From an uncultured Clostridia bacterium (lineage in GTDB: Bacteria; Bacillota; Clostridia; Oscillospirales; CAG-272), in the NCBI GenBank assembly GCA_937893945.1, contig CALCTA010000032.1, forward strand, positions 1 through 18,886: a DNA stretch of 18,886 nucleotides, written 5' to 3'. The notes beneath the pieces were generated by a model. That model was not told the DNA's origin and made no database searches. It saw nothing but the letters and a program-made list of their open reading frames with translations. This document shows, one piece after another, positions 1 to 8,603 of the stretch; position 1 is the stretch's first letter, and each line of letters opens with the position of its first letter. The translations under genes were made by a program, and so were the position numbers.

Positions 1-737
1 CAGGCCACGACATCCGCGACTCCACCTCTGTCAACAAACCGTACGACTTTGCCGGACTCAAAGCAGATATCGCCGGCAAAACCATCGGTATCCCGCAGGA
101 ATACTTCGGCGAAGGTGTTGACGAAGCAGTTGCAGAGACCGTCAGAAACGCAATCGCAAAACTCGAAGAGCTTGGCGCAAAAACCGTTGACGTATCTCTC
201 CCGTCCATGAAATACGCACTTGCAGCATACTACGTCACCTGCACCTGTGAAGCATCCTCCAACTTAGACCGCTTCGACGGCGTCAGATACGGAGAGATTG
301 CCCCGGACACCAACATGCCGTGGCACGACGCCTACACCAAAGTCAGAACCGCAGGATTCGGCGACGAAGTCCGCAGAAGAATCATCCTTGGAACATTTGC
401 ACTCTCTGCCGGATACTACGGAAAATACTACGTCAAAGCACGCCACGCAAGACAGCAGATCGCAAAAGACTTCGCAAAGGCATTAACCCAGTGCGACTTA
501 CTCGCCGGACCTACCATGCCGAATGTAGCACCGAAACTCGGTGAGTTAACCAAAGACCCGCTTCAGATGTACCAGGCAGACATCTTAACAGTACCTGCCA
601 ACATCGCAGGCATTCCGGCAATCTCTGTCCCGTGCGGTACCGCACACAACATGCCGGTAGGTCTTCAGATCATGGGAAGAATGTACGACGAAGAGACTGT
701 GTTAAACGCAGCACTCGCATATGAGGAGGCATGCTGA
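1..737 (+). CDS. gatA: Glutamyl-tRNA(Gln)/aspartyl-tRNA(Asn) amidotransferase subunit A, 3' part
   Basis: GatA is the glutaminase subunit of GatCAB, which converts Glu-tRNA(Gln) or Asp-tRNA(Asn) into the correctly charged amide form in the cytoplasm. The frame is open from the first full codon at position 3 and gives about 244 residues, roughly the C-terminal half of a protein that is usually 430-490 residues. The part seen starts in the GHDxxDSTSV region and ends with the typical block DILTVPANIAGIPAISVPCG followed by GLQIMG. The Lys-Ser-Ser catalytic triad of the amidase fold lies upstream of the window and cannot be checked. The TGA stop at 735-737 sits one base before the gatB start, and the gatB ribosome binding site lies inside the last gatA codons, so the two are surely co-translated. 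Codon use (TTA, CCG, ATC) matches the next three genes. Confidence 0.95.
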   Translation, partial: GHDIRDSTSVNKPYDFAGLKADIAGKTIGIPQEYFGEGVDEAVAETVRNAIAKLEELGAKTVDVSLPSMKYALAAYYVTCTCEASSNLDRFDGVRYGEIAPDTNMPWHDAYTKVRTAGFGDEVRRRIILGTFALSAGYYGKYYVKARHARQQIAKDFAKALTQCDLLAGPTMPNVAPKLGELTKDPLQMYQADILTVPANIAGIPAISVPCGTAHNMPVGLQIMGRMYDEETVLNAALAYEEAC

Positions 738-738
738 A

Positions 739-2169
739 ATGGCAGAAGAATTCCAGGTAATCATCGGTCTTGAGGTCCACTGTCAGTTAAACACCAAGTC
801 CAAACTCTTCTGCGGATGTTCCGCAGACTTTAGAGCAGATGCACCAAACACCCACGTCTGCCCGGTCTGTCTTGGTCTTCCGGGAGCACTTCCGGTCTTA
901 AACAAGAAGGCAGTCGAGTACGCATTAAAGGTCGCAAAAGCATTAAACTGCACAATCCCTGAAGAAGGCGAGTTCTGCAGAAAGAACTACTTCTACCCGG
1001 ACTTAGTCAAAGCATACCAGATTACAATGGGCGATGACCCGCTTGCAGTCGGCGGATACATCGAAATCGAAGACGACGCAGGAAACCCGAAGGTTGTAAA
1101 TTTAACCAGAATCCACGTCGAAGAAGACCCGGGACGTCTTGTCCACATGGGCAACAAAGAACGCGGATACTACACTCTTGTCGATTATAACAGATCAGGT
1201 ATCCCGTTAATCGAAATGGTCACCGAGCCTGAGATGTCCTCTCCAAAAGAGGCACGCCGTCTCTTAAACAAACTCAGAGCAACCCTCGAGTACTTAGATG
1301 TCTTCGATCCGGAAAAGGAAGGATCTCTTCGTGTTGATGCAAACATCTCCATCAAAGGACACGAGCGTGTTGAGATTAAAAACATTACCTCCTACAAAGG
1401 TGTCGAGAAGGCATTAACCTTCGAAATCACCCGTCAGAAGAACTTAATCCGCCGCGGAGGACGCATCGTCCGCGAGACCCGTCACTTCCAGGAAGGAAAG
1501 GGAACAACCACCTCTGCCCGTTCCAAGGAAACCGCAAACGACTACCGCTACTTCCCGGAGCCGGACCTGCCGGTCATCCGTGTTGCTGACTGGGTAAAAG
1601 ACATCGAACTTCCGGAGCTTCCGGACGCACGCCGCGACCGCTTCATGTCCCAGTACGGCATTGCCGTAAACCATGCAAGAACGCTCACTGGCGACTTAAA
1701 GCTTGCAGAGTTCTACGAAGCAATCGCAGAAGTTGGAGCAGCCCTTGCCGCATCCTGGACTGCTGATATCTTAATGGGAGAACTCAACTACCGCGACATG
1801 CATGTCTCAGAAGTTGCAGGCCACGCAGACCAGTTTGCAGAACTCATCACACTTGTCCGCGACAAAAAGATCACCGACAAAGCAGGTGTCGAGGTTCTCC
1901 GTGTCTGGCTTGACGCACTCCACAACGAAGCAAAGAGCGAAGCTCCGTCTGCAATCGTAGAACGCCTCGGTCTTGCCCGCGAGTCCGGCGAGAGCTTCCG
2001 CGGAATTGTTGAGGCAATCCTCGAAAAGAACCCGCAGGCAGTCGCCGACCACAAGGCAGGAAAGAAGGGCGCCTTAAACTTCATCGTCGGTCAGGTCATG
2101 AAGGAGACCAAAGGCAAGTCCGACCCGCGTGAAATCCACTCAATGATTTCAGAGATTCTTGGAGAGTAA
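739..2169 (+). CDS. gatB: Aspartyl/glutamyl-tRNA amidotransferase subunit B
   Basis: GatB is the kinase/transamidase subunit that activates misacylated tRNA and accepts ammonia channelled from GatA. The 476-residue length is normal. A zinc site is visible as C25-x-C27 and C41-x-x-C44. The family signature DYNRSGIPLIEMVTEP begins at D149. The C-terminal part, from about residue 330, is the helical domain followed by the GatB/YqeY tail (KNPQAVADHKAGKKGALNF, then VGQVMKETKGKSDP). I chose ATG 739 rather than the in-frame ATG 721 because AGGAGG at 724-729 sits 9 nt before 739 and the family protein starts close to MAEEFQVIIGLEVH. It follows gatA with one base between and precedes topA by 6 nt. With GatA this implies an indirect route to Gln-tRNA or Asn-tRNA. 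GatB could mark an archaeon or a bacterium; codon use and neighbours favour an archaeon. Confidence 0.97.
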   Translation: MAEEFQVIIGLEVHCQLNTKSKLFCGCSADFRADAPNTHVCPVCLGLPGALPVLNKKAVEYALKVAKALNCTIPEEGEFCRKNYFYPDLVKAYQITMGDDPLAVGGYIEIEDDAGNPKVVNLTRIHVEEDPGRLVHMGNKERGYYTLVDYNRSGIPLIEMVTEPEMSSPKEARRLLNKLRATLEYLDVFDPEKEGSLRVDANISIKGHERVEIKNITSYKGVEKALTFEITRQKNLIRRGGRIVRETRHFQEGKGTTTSARSKETANDYRYFPEPDLPVIRVADWVKDIELPELPDARRDRFMSQYGIAVNHARTLTGDLKLAEFYEAIAEVGAALAASWTADILMGELNYRDMHVSEVAGHADQFAELITLVRDKKITDKAGVEVLRVWLDALHNEAKSEAPSAIVERLGLARESGESFRGIVEAILEKNPQAVADHKAGKKGALNFIVGQVMKETKGKSDPREIHSMISEILGE

Positions 2170-2175
2170 AACTCA

Positions 2176-4968
2176 ATGCATCTGATAATTGCCGAAAAGA
2201 ACATTGTTGCAGAACGTATTGCCGCATTCTTATCCGGACCCGGAAAAGTTCAGGCAAAACGTGACGGAAACGTTGTTCAGTACTTCGTCAATGACTGTGT
2301 GGTAATGGGACTTCGCGGACACGTAGTTGAAGTTGACTTTGTTGATGGATACAAAAACTGGAGAAGCGAAGAACACCCCCCGCGCTCCTTAATCACTGCC
2401 GGAATCGAGAAGAAGCCGACCGAGAAAAAACTCGTCTCCATGATGCAGCGGGAAGCCCGCAAAGCGACCAGGGTCACCATCGCGACGGACTTTGATACCG
2501 AAGGAGAACTCATTGGAAAGGAAGCCTTTGAGCTTATCCGTGCGGTAAACAAAACCGTTCCAATCGACAGAGCACGCTTCTCTGCAATCACCAAAGATGA
2601 AATCTTAGCCTCAATCCGCGATGCCCAAAGTCTGGACATGAATTTAGCGGCAGCCGGTGAGTCCCGTCAGGTAATCGACCTTGTCTGGGGTGCATCTATC
2701 ACCAGATTCCTCACAATTGCCGCACACCGCGGAGCAGAAGGCATCCTCTCTGTCGGACGTGTTCAAAGCCCTACGCTTTCGATGATTGTGGACCGCGAAA
2801 AAGAGATTGAAGCATTCGTTCCGGAGAAATACTGGATGCTGTCCCTTTCCGCACAGAAAGGCCGTGATGTAATCGAAGCACGCCATGTTCACGGAAGATT
2901 CACAGACCGCGCCGAAGCAGAGGCCGCATACAACGCAACCCGCGCTCCGCTTACTGTAACAGACATCACAACCGGTCACAAAACAGACAAAGCACCTGCC
3001 CCGCTTGATACAACAGCATTAATCGTTGGAGCAGGACGGCTTGGAATCTCTGCCGCCTCTGCTATGAGCAGAGCCGAAGAGCTTTACATGCGCGGATTTA
3101 TCTCCTATCCGAGAACCGACAACACAACTTATCCAAAGAGCTTAAACATCTCAGAGCAGCTTCAGCTCTTCGCAGGCGGAATATTCAGAAAAGAGGTCGC
3201 ATTCGTAAAAGAAAACCTCCGCCCTGTTCCGACCAGAGGCAGAAAAGAGACAACCGACCACCCGCCAATCTACCCGACAGGACTTGCAACCCCGGAGGAC
3301 ATCCCGGATACTGTAACCTGGAAGCTCTATGAATTTGTTGTCCGCAGATTCTTTGCAACCCTTTGCCGCGACTCCGAATGGGAAACCATGAAGGTCAACC
3401 TTGCAGCATCTAAAGAACCATACACCGTAACAGGCGGACGTCTGCTTGTCCCGGGATGGAGAGGAGTTTACCCGTACAGCAAGGCTGAGGAAAACATTCT
3501 CCCTGTCTTTACGAAAGGCGAAACCCTGACCTTAACCGGCAAAGACATGGCAGAAAAGGAGACCAACCCCCCGGCACGCTACACTCAGAGCCGTCTCATC
3601 CAGAGAATGGAGGAGTTAGGTCTTGGAACAAAATCCACCCGTCACGAAGTCATCAGCAAACTTGCCAGCCGGAAATATATCGAAGGAAACCCGATGAAGC
3701 CGACTGTTATCGGACGTGCGGTAATTGAATCGCTGCAGCAGTATGCAGAGACGATTACCAAACCGACGATGACAAAAACCCTCGAAGAGTCAATGGGCGA
3801 GATTGCCGCAGGCAAGAAAACAATGGCCGCTGTTCTTGATGAATCCAAGGAGATGCTGTCATCCATCTTCGATGAGCTCGAAAAGAACGAAGAGGAGATC
3901 GGAACCGAGATTATGAACCGTTCCCGCGAGGAACAGTTAATCGGACCGTGCCCGGTCTGCGGAAAACAGCTGGTCATCAAACGTGTCGGAAGCTCCCAGT
4001 TCATCGGATGCTCCGGATATCCTGACTGCTCCTTTAATGCAGGAATTCCGCCTGCTGTCTGGGGAAGCGCCGTAAAGACCGCAGAGGTCTGTCCGATTCA
4101 TGGCGTAAATCACGTTCAGTTACTTCGCAAAGGCGCTCCGCCGTGGAAGTTCGGCTGTCCGGTCTGTTCTCACATCCAGACCAATGCCGACCTCTTCCGT
4201 CAGATGAACGGAATGACCGAGGAGAAACTTTCCAAACTTCATGCAGTTCACATCTACACAACAAACGACCTTCTGTCTCACAGTGCAGAGGAACTTGCAT
4301 CAAAACTTGGAATCAGCATATCCGATGCTGAAAAACTTAGAGCCGAAGGAGAAGAGGTCATGGTGCTTCTTAGAAACCGTGCCGCTCTTCGAAAGTTTGT
4401 GTCCCCAAGAATTCCTGTAAAGCGCGGAAGAGGAGCCGGCAAGGTCTGCAAAGCTCTCTACGCAGAAGGAGTTAACTGTCTTGATGACCTTGCGGTATGC
4501 ACTCCTGCAAAGTTAAAGAAGGCCTTCTTAAACGAAGACGAAGCATCCGCATTAATCTCTGAGGCAAAAGACTCTGTGAACATGGTCTGGATGAAGGAAG
4601 CAGGAATCCCGACTGTTACATTAAAGAAGTATGCGGCAGCAGGACTTGCTGATCCAAAGAAGTTCTTATCTGCACATCCGGCAGGAATTGCACTGTCCAG
4701 CGGAGTATCTGTAACTACTGTATGTTCTCATCAGGCAAAGGCCGCAGAAGCTGCCGGTGTCAAAGCTCCGGAAAAACTCTCCAAGCCTCAGTTCGAAAAG
4801 GGAGTCGCATCCCTTGCAGGAAAAGCAGATGCCGATGTCTTAGCTGTCCTTGCATTAGCCGGAGCATGGAGTGCGGAAAGTATTGCAGAAGCTGATGTCA
4901 AGGCTCTTTCTGCATCAACAGGTGTTGATTCGAAAATAATCACCAAACTGCAAAAGGTAAAACGGTGA
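2176..4968 (+). CDS. topA: DNA topoisomerase I, type IA, archaeal form with long C-terminal tail
   Basis: This enzyme relaxes negatively supercoiled DNA by cutting one strand through a 5'-phosphotyrosine link. The 930 residues hold an N-terminal TOPRIM domain (IIAEKN, with E7, and D105-F-D107-T-E109-GE as the metal site) and the catalytic block GFISYPRTDNT with active-site Tyr311. Two cysteine-rich zinc-ribbon regions follow at about residues 592-620 (CPVCGK, then CSGYPDCSF) and 639-664 (CPIHG, then FGCPVC). From about residue 675 to the end are about 250 residues of helix-hairpin-helix-like segments rich in Lys and Ala. The last part is not a standard bacterial TopA ending. GGAGAG in the end of gatB lies 9 nt before ATG 2176. 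It sits 6 nt after gatB and 6 nt before the methyltransferase gene. Relaxing activity follows from the family; the DNA-binding role of the tail is inference. Confidence 0.95.
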   Translation: MHLIIAEKNIVAERIAAFLSGPGKVQAKRDGNVVQYFVNDCVVMGLRGHVVEVDFVDGYKNWRSEEHPPRSLITAGIEKKPTEKKLVSMMQREARKATRVTIATDFDTEGELIGKEAFELIRAVNKTVPIDRARFSAITKDEILASIRDAQSLDMNLAAAGESRQVIDLVWGASITRFLTIAAHRGAEGILSVGRVQSPTLSMIVDREKEIEAFVPEKYWMLSLSAQKGRDVIEARHVHGRFTDRAEAEAAYNATRAPLTVTDITTGHKTDKAPAPLDTTALIVGAGRLGISAASAMSRAEELYMRGFISYPRTDNTTYPKSLNISEQLQLFAGGIFRKEVAFVKENLRPVPTRGRKETTDHPPIYPTGLATPEDIPDTVTWKLYEFVVRRFFATLCRDSEWETMKVNLAASKEPYTVTGGRLLVPGWRGVYPYSKAEENILPVFTKGETLTLTGKDMAEKETNPPARYTQSRLIQRMEELGLGTKSTRHEVISKLASRKYIEGNPMKPTVIGRAVIESLQQYAETITKPTMTKTLEESMGEIAAGKKTMAAVLDESKEMLSSIFDELEKNEEEIGTEIMNRSREEQLIGPCPVCGKQLVIKRVGSSQFIGCSGYPDCSFNAGIPPAVWGSAVKTAEVCPIHGVNHVQLLRKGAPPWKFGCPVCSHIQTNADLFRQMNGMTEEKLSKLHAVHIYTTNDLLSHSAEELASKLGISISDAEKLRAEGEEVMVLLRNRAALRKFVSPRIPVKRGRGAGKVCKALYAEGVNCLDDLAVCTPAKLKKAFLNEDEASALISEAKDSVNMVWMKEAGIPTVTLKKYAAAGLADPKKFLSAHPAGIALSSGVSVTTVCSHQAKAAEAAGVKAPEKLSKPQFEKGVASLAGKADADVLAVLALAGAWSAESIAEADVKALSASTGVDSKIITKLQKVKR

Positions 4969-4974
4969 AAAATA

Positions 4975-5727
4975 ATGCCGCAGATTGATATTGTCTTAGT
5001 TGAACCCCTCTACGAAGGAAACATCGGCTTTGCCGCCCGTGTTATGAAGAATTTCGGATTCAAGAACATGGTTCTTGTAAATCCGCCTGAGCTGACCGTC
5101 GAAGCACGTGCACGTGCATCACATGCAAAGGACGTGCTTGACAATGCAGAGCGTATCTCCTTAGAGGAGGTTTTCGAAAGAAGCACTCTTTGTATCGCAA
5201 CAACCGGCGGACTTTCCAAATCTGTGTCTCACCCGATGAGAATGCCGTACTATGCCGTCTCCGAACTTCGCGAAATGATTGGAGACATTGACGGCAGAAT
5301 CTCAATTCTCTTCGGCCGCGAGAACTGGGGGCTGAACAATGAGGAGATTGCGCAGTGCGACATTGTCTGTACCATCCCGACAAGCGAGGAGTATCCAATC
5401 TTAAACATCTCGCATGCGATTGGAATCGTCTGCTATGAGTTAGCCCACCTCCAAAGAGGCGAGTACATGCTTGCCTCCAAGCAGGAGATGGACTCTCTCT
5501 ACAAACACATCGGTGAGTTCTTAGAGCTTGCAGGACACCAGATTGAAAAAAGAGGACCAACTCTTCTTCTTGCAAAGCGTGTGTTTGGAAGAACCAAACT
5601 CACTGTCCGCGAGGTCAGCACAATGCACGGGGTTCTTCGCCGTGCCGAGCGGAAGATGAAACTCGCAGACGAAGAGCTCCCTGAGTATCCTGAAATGGAT
5701 GCTGTATTCGAAGACGAAGAGGAGTAA
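4975..5727 (+). CDS. trmJ: tRNA 2'-O-methyltransferase, TrmJ-type (SPOUT superfamily)
   Basis: TrmJ transfers a methyl group from S-adenosylmethionine to the ribose 2'-OH of tRNA position 32. Archaeal TrmJ is reported to act on C32. The three SPOUT motifs are clear: EPLYEGNIGFAARVMKNFGF (about residues 10-29), LFGRENWGLNNEEI (112-125) with the invariant Arg and Glu of that motif, and PTSEEYPILNISHAIG from P135, which forms the trefoil-knot cofactor site. After about residue 160 comes a helical C-terminal region and a very acidic end (the last ten residues are mostly Asp and Glu). The 250-residue length is normal. The start is supported by GGTGA, which overlaps the topA stop, 7 nt before the ATG. 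It is the last gene of the gatA-gatB-topA cluster. The exact target nucleotide cannot be read from sequence, so a rRNA or other tRNA target is possible. Confidence 0.88.
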   Translation: MPQIDIVLVEPLYEGNIGFAARVMKNFGFKNMVLVNPPELTVEARARASHAKDVLDNAERISLEEVFERSTLCIATTGGLSKSVSHPMRMPYYAVSELREMIGDIDGRISILFGRENWGLNNEEIAQCDIVCTIPTSEEYPILNISHAIGIVCYELAHLQRGEYMLASKQEMDSLYKHIGEFLELAGHQIEKRGPTLLLAKRVFGRTKLTVREVSTMHGVLRRAERKMKLADEELPEYPEMDAVFEDEEE

Positions 5728-5738
5728 TCCTCTAACTA

Positions 5739-5753
5739 TTTTTATAAAAAAAA
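5739..5753. terminator. Opposed T-tracts between convergent archaeal genes
   Basis: The 26-nt gap between trmJ (+) and the small secreted protein gene (-) holds five T on the + strand (5739-5743) and eight A (5746-5753), which is eight T on the - strand. Archaeal transcription ends at such T-rich tracts without needing a hairpin, so this short gap can serve both genes. Confidence 0.5.
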
Positions 5754-6296
5754 TTACGACTTGAAAAAGCCGATACCTTTTGACATATCCTTGACATTTG
5801 TGAATGTCTTGATATCCGAACTGCTGATTACAAAGGTCAGTGTCGGAATAACGCATCCGAAGCTGTGAGGTCTAATCCAGTATGAGTTGTCCTGGTTATC
5901 CAGTGCGGCATTTCTGACTTTTAATACCGCGTAATCTCCGTCAATGTATGAGAATGAAACATCCTGCACACTTTCATAACCTGCCTCAGGATATCCGAGA
6001 ATACCCAATACCCGCTTCTTCAAATCCTGTTTTCCGAAAAGATACACCAGAAACGAAATCCAGGGTTCAATCTGATATCTTACTGTAATCTCTGCATCGG
6101 AATTCTTCATCACATACTCAACAGAGCTCACATAAAGATACCCGAAACGGTTCTCTCCGTTTGGAAGAACTACCTGTTTTTCGAGAGATGAATCTGTGTT
6201 CGACAAAAGCGGGAGGGATAGTTCAGACACTCCCGCTGCAGGTACTGCCATAAACATGCAGACAACAACAGCACAGAGAAGCTGGTATAACCTCAT
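5754..6296 (-). CDS. Small secreted protein of unknown function
   Basis: I do not recognise this 180-residue protein. The start MRLYQLLCAVVVCMFMAVPAAG is a typical Sec signal peptide (one basic residue, hydrophobic core, small residues before the likely cut near residue 20-22). The mature part has alternating hydrophobic and polar stretches that suggest mostly beta structure, an aromatic segment (WISFLVYLFG) and a KRVLGILGYPEAGYESVQD stretch. No cysteines are left after the signal peptide apart from one near the end, and no known catalytic motif is seen. AGGTGA (6303-6308 on the - strand) lies 6 nt before the ATG, and a TATA box lies just upstream. It follows adenine deaminase in the same direction with a 39-nt gap, but has its own promoter. 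It is probably an archaeal lineage-specific exported protein; codon use agrees with the left half. Confidence 0.7.
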   Translation of the reverse strand: MRLYQLLCAVVVCMFMAVPAAGVSELSLPLLSNTDSSLEKQVVLPNGENRFGYLYVSSVEYVMKNSDAEITVRYQIEPWISFLVYLFGKQDLKKRVLGILGYPEAGYESVQDVSFSYIDGDYAVLKVRNAALDNQDNSYWIRPHSFGCVIPTLTFVISSSDIKTFTNVKDMSKGIGFFKS

Positions 6297-6320
6297 TAGT
6301 ATTCACCTATTTGTTGTAGA

Positions 6321-6335
6321 GATAAATATACTTTC
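6321..6335 (-). promoter_or_regulatory. Archaeal BRE/TATA box for the small secreted protein gene
   Basis: On the - strand GAAAG (6335-6331) is followed by TATATTTATC (6330-6321), matching the BRE plus TATA-box layout of archaeal promoters. It lies directly after the adenine deaminase stop codon. A start about 25 nt downstream would fall only a few bases before the ATG at 6296, giving a very short leader; the Shine-Dalgarno at 6303-6308 would fit only a start slightly further upstream. Confidence 0.5.
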
Positions 6336-7878
6336 TCAACACTGAATGTCAGTATCACTGAATGAATCTCCGTCAAACAGTCCGCGCGGTGTAATCTTTA
6401 GATGAGGAACAACAGTCAAAGCCATAAATGACAAAGACATGAACGCTTTTTTATCCGCTCCTGTCTTTTCGAGAGCTTCGTTTAACACAGCCATCTCATC
6501 TAAGACCTCTTCGTACGGCTTAAACGTCATAAGACCTCCTGCCGGAAGAGAAAGAACTGTTGTCTCATCTCCAATAACAACGGCCATGCCTCCTCCTGCT
6601 TCAGAGACTGCTTTTACCGCAGAGATAATCTCTGCATCTGATGCGCCGGCAGCAATTATGTTGTGGGCATCGTGTGAAACTGACGTTGCGATAGCTCCCT
6701 GTCTGATGTTTAGTCCTTTAATCAGACCAACTCCAAAGCCTTCTCCTCTGTATCTGTCAACGCAGATAATCTTCTGAACTCCCTCGTCTCCTTCCTGACC
6801 AATGCCCGCTTCTGTGATAATTTCGCCAGGGATTGTCTCTATTACCTTGAGCATTCCGGAAGGCAGTTTCATTTCATCTTCGCCAGGGATGCTGCATACA
6901 AACTTCGGGAACTCTATCTTTTCAGCTTCGGCTGTTCCCTTCTTGGATACAGCAATTCCATTCTTGTACACACGCGATACTTTGAATGTCTCGCCTTCAT
7001 CTAAAATACAGAAGTCGGCACAGCGGCCCGGAGCGATAATTCCTCTATCATGGAGACAGTAGTAGTCAGCGGCAGAAAGCGTTGCAATCCTTAATGCGAG
7101 TTCAAGCGGCATGCCTGCCCGGACTGCTGTTCGAATACAGTTATCAATCGAACCATCTTCTGCTATACTGTCAACATGCCGGTCGTCAGTTGCAAAACAG
7201 CAGCGGGAAGCTGTTGCCTGAGTTACTGCCGGAGTTAATGCCTCTACATTCTTTGCAGCATCACCTTCGCGGAGGAAGATGAACTGCCCGAGAAGGAGTT
7301 TCTCTTCGGCTTCCTCTGCTGTTGTACACTCATGATCGCTTAAAATTCCGCGTGAAACATAGCTGCAGAGATCTTCTCCTGAAAGTCCCGGGGCATGTCC
7401 GTCGATTCTCTTGAAAAGAGAAAGCTTTTCAGACACCTCGGGGTCTTCGAAAAGAACACCCGGGACGTTCATCATTTCGCCAAGACCTAAGACCTTTTCG
7501 TGATTTACGTAGGCTTTCAGATCCTCAGCAGATACAACTGCTCCTCCGACATCTGATGGAGTTGCCGGAACACATGACGGAACCATGAAGAAGATGTCTG
7601 CCGGAGAGTTTTTGGCATCCGAGATCATAAAATCGATTCCGGCAGTTCCGGCAACGTTTGCTATCTCGTGCGGGTCGGCAATAACTGTTGTAACCCCGTG
7701 CTGTAAAACAAGTCTTCCAAACTCAGCAGGAGTTAAAAGAGAACTTTCGATATGGACGTGCGAATCAATAAGTCCGGGTATTACGCGGGCACCTTCAAGG
7801 TCGAAAACCAGATGACCTGAAAGAGAGCCCGGTTTTCCGACAGCCTTGATTTTTCCTTTTTCAACAGAGAAAGAACAA
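6336..7878 (-). CDS. ade: Adenine deaminase, 5' end lost at the chimeric junction
   Basis: Adenine deaminase hydrolyses adenine to hypoxanthine and ammonia in purine salvage. The protein shows the amidohydrolase metal motif IDSHVHIESS, then ADPHEIANVAG, the FMVPSCVPAT stretch, GHAPGLSG, SDHECTTAEEA and ATDDRHVDS. It then has the adenine-deaminase C-terminal domain with VSHDAHNIIAAGASDAEI, GGGMAVV and GLMTFKP. These are the markers of the Ade/AdeC family. The family is about 550-600 residues; here only about 511 residues look native, beginning near FSVEKGKIKAVG (codons from about 7,871-7,880). The reading frame stays open further to ATG 7961, but the added N-terminal residues are rich in Arg and Lys and do not resemble any adenine deaminase; they come from the unplaced junction segment. 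The native start and about 20-60 residues are missing. Confidence 0.9.
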
Positions 7879-8037
7879 GATTTCCTTTCCCGTCCAGCAC
7901 GCCACCTTGAATTCCCAACGTGCGCCGCGGCTTCTCTCCCACCCTTCCTGGAAGTAGGCACAGCTGCACGAGAGCAACAGCAGGATATCCTTTATCATGT
8001 GGACTATCCACGGGGCCTTCCACGGGATTCCCCAAGT
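7879..8037. other. Unplaced junction segment between archaeal and bacterial sequence
   Basis: About 160 bp, clearly more GC-rich than either side, that continues neither adenine deaminase (left) nor pyruvate phosphate dikinase (right). In the ppdK frame the expected DPFE-type continuation after MKPVNPMDI is replaced by Trp- and Cys-rich residues (TWGIPWKAPWIV onward). In the adenine deaminase frame it gives an Arg-rich stretch with stop codons further up. Several frames are open on both strands, as expected for a short GC-rich stretch, but none gives a protein I recognise. Edges are uncertain by about 10-15 bp. Confidence 0.6.
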
Positions 8038-8505
8038 GATGTCCATGGGGTTAACGGGCTTCATGCCGAGCACTACGTCACCGTACATCTGTACGAAACG
8101 ACGGTATGAGTCCCATGCGAAACGGGGGTTACCCGAGAGCTTGGCGATAGCCTCTACTGCCTCGTCGTTCATACCGAGGTTGAGGATAGTGTCCATCATA
8201 CCGGGCATGGATGCGCGTGCGCCGGAACGAACCGAAACGAGAAGGGGATTCTCAAGATCACCGAACTTCTTGCCGGTAACGCCTTCCATCTTTACGATGT
8301 ACTCCATGATTTCAGCCATGATCTCATCATTGATCTGGCGACCGTCCTCATAGTACTGTGTACAAGCTTCAGTAGAAATAGTGAAGCCCTGGGGAACGGG
8401 AAGACCGATGTTGGTCATTTCAGCAAGGTTAGCTCCCTTACCGCCAAGGATCTCACGCATGTTAGCGTTACCCTCGGAGAAGAGATAACAATACTTCTTT
8501 GCCAT
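8038..8505 (-). CDS. ppdK: Pyruvate, phosphate dikinase, N-terminal 156 residues only
   Basis: PPDK interconverts pyruvate, ATP and phosphate with PEP, AMP and pyrophosphate through a phosphohistidine. Only the start of the nucleotide-binding domain is present: MAKKYCYLFSEGNANMR, GGKGANLAEM, GLPVPQGFT, VSVRSGARASMPGMMDTILN, NPRFAWDSYRRF and MKPVNPMDI. The full enzyme is about 880 residues, so more than 80% is missing, including the phosphohistidine domain and the PEP-binding barrel. Homology stops at I156 (codon 8040-8038), although the frame stays open to a stop near 7,861 with unrelated residues. The start is secured by GGAGGT (8520-8515 on the - strand) 9 nt before the ATG. It diverges from pth. 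Because it is cut exactly where foreign sequence begins, I read it as truncated by the join and not as a natural pseudogene. Confidence 0.9.
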
Positions 8506-8603
8506 TGGAAAATTACCTCCATATAAATAAAAATTTTGACGAATTAAGTGCGTTTTTACTGCGTTTTTGGCATAAATTGCCCTTTACGCACAACGCATTG
8601 GTT

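Noticed and set aside
7879..7961. Reading adenine deaminase as a 541-residue protein starting at ATG 7961
   Set aside because: The first 28-30 residues are Arg/Lys-rich, unlike the family, and lie in the unplaced segment shared with the open ppdK frame. They are an artefact of the join.
7861..8037. Reading ppdK as a complete 214-residue protein
   Set aside because: Homology stops sharply at residue 156 of a family about 880 long; the last 58 residues come from foreign sequence.
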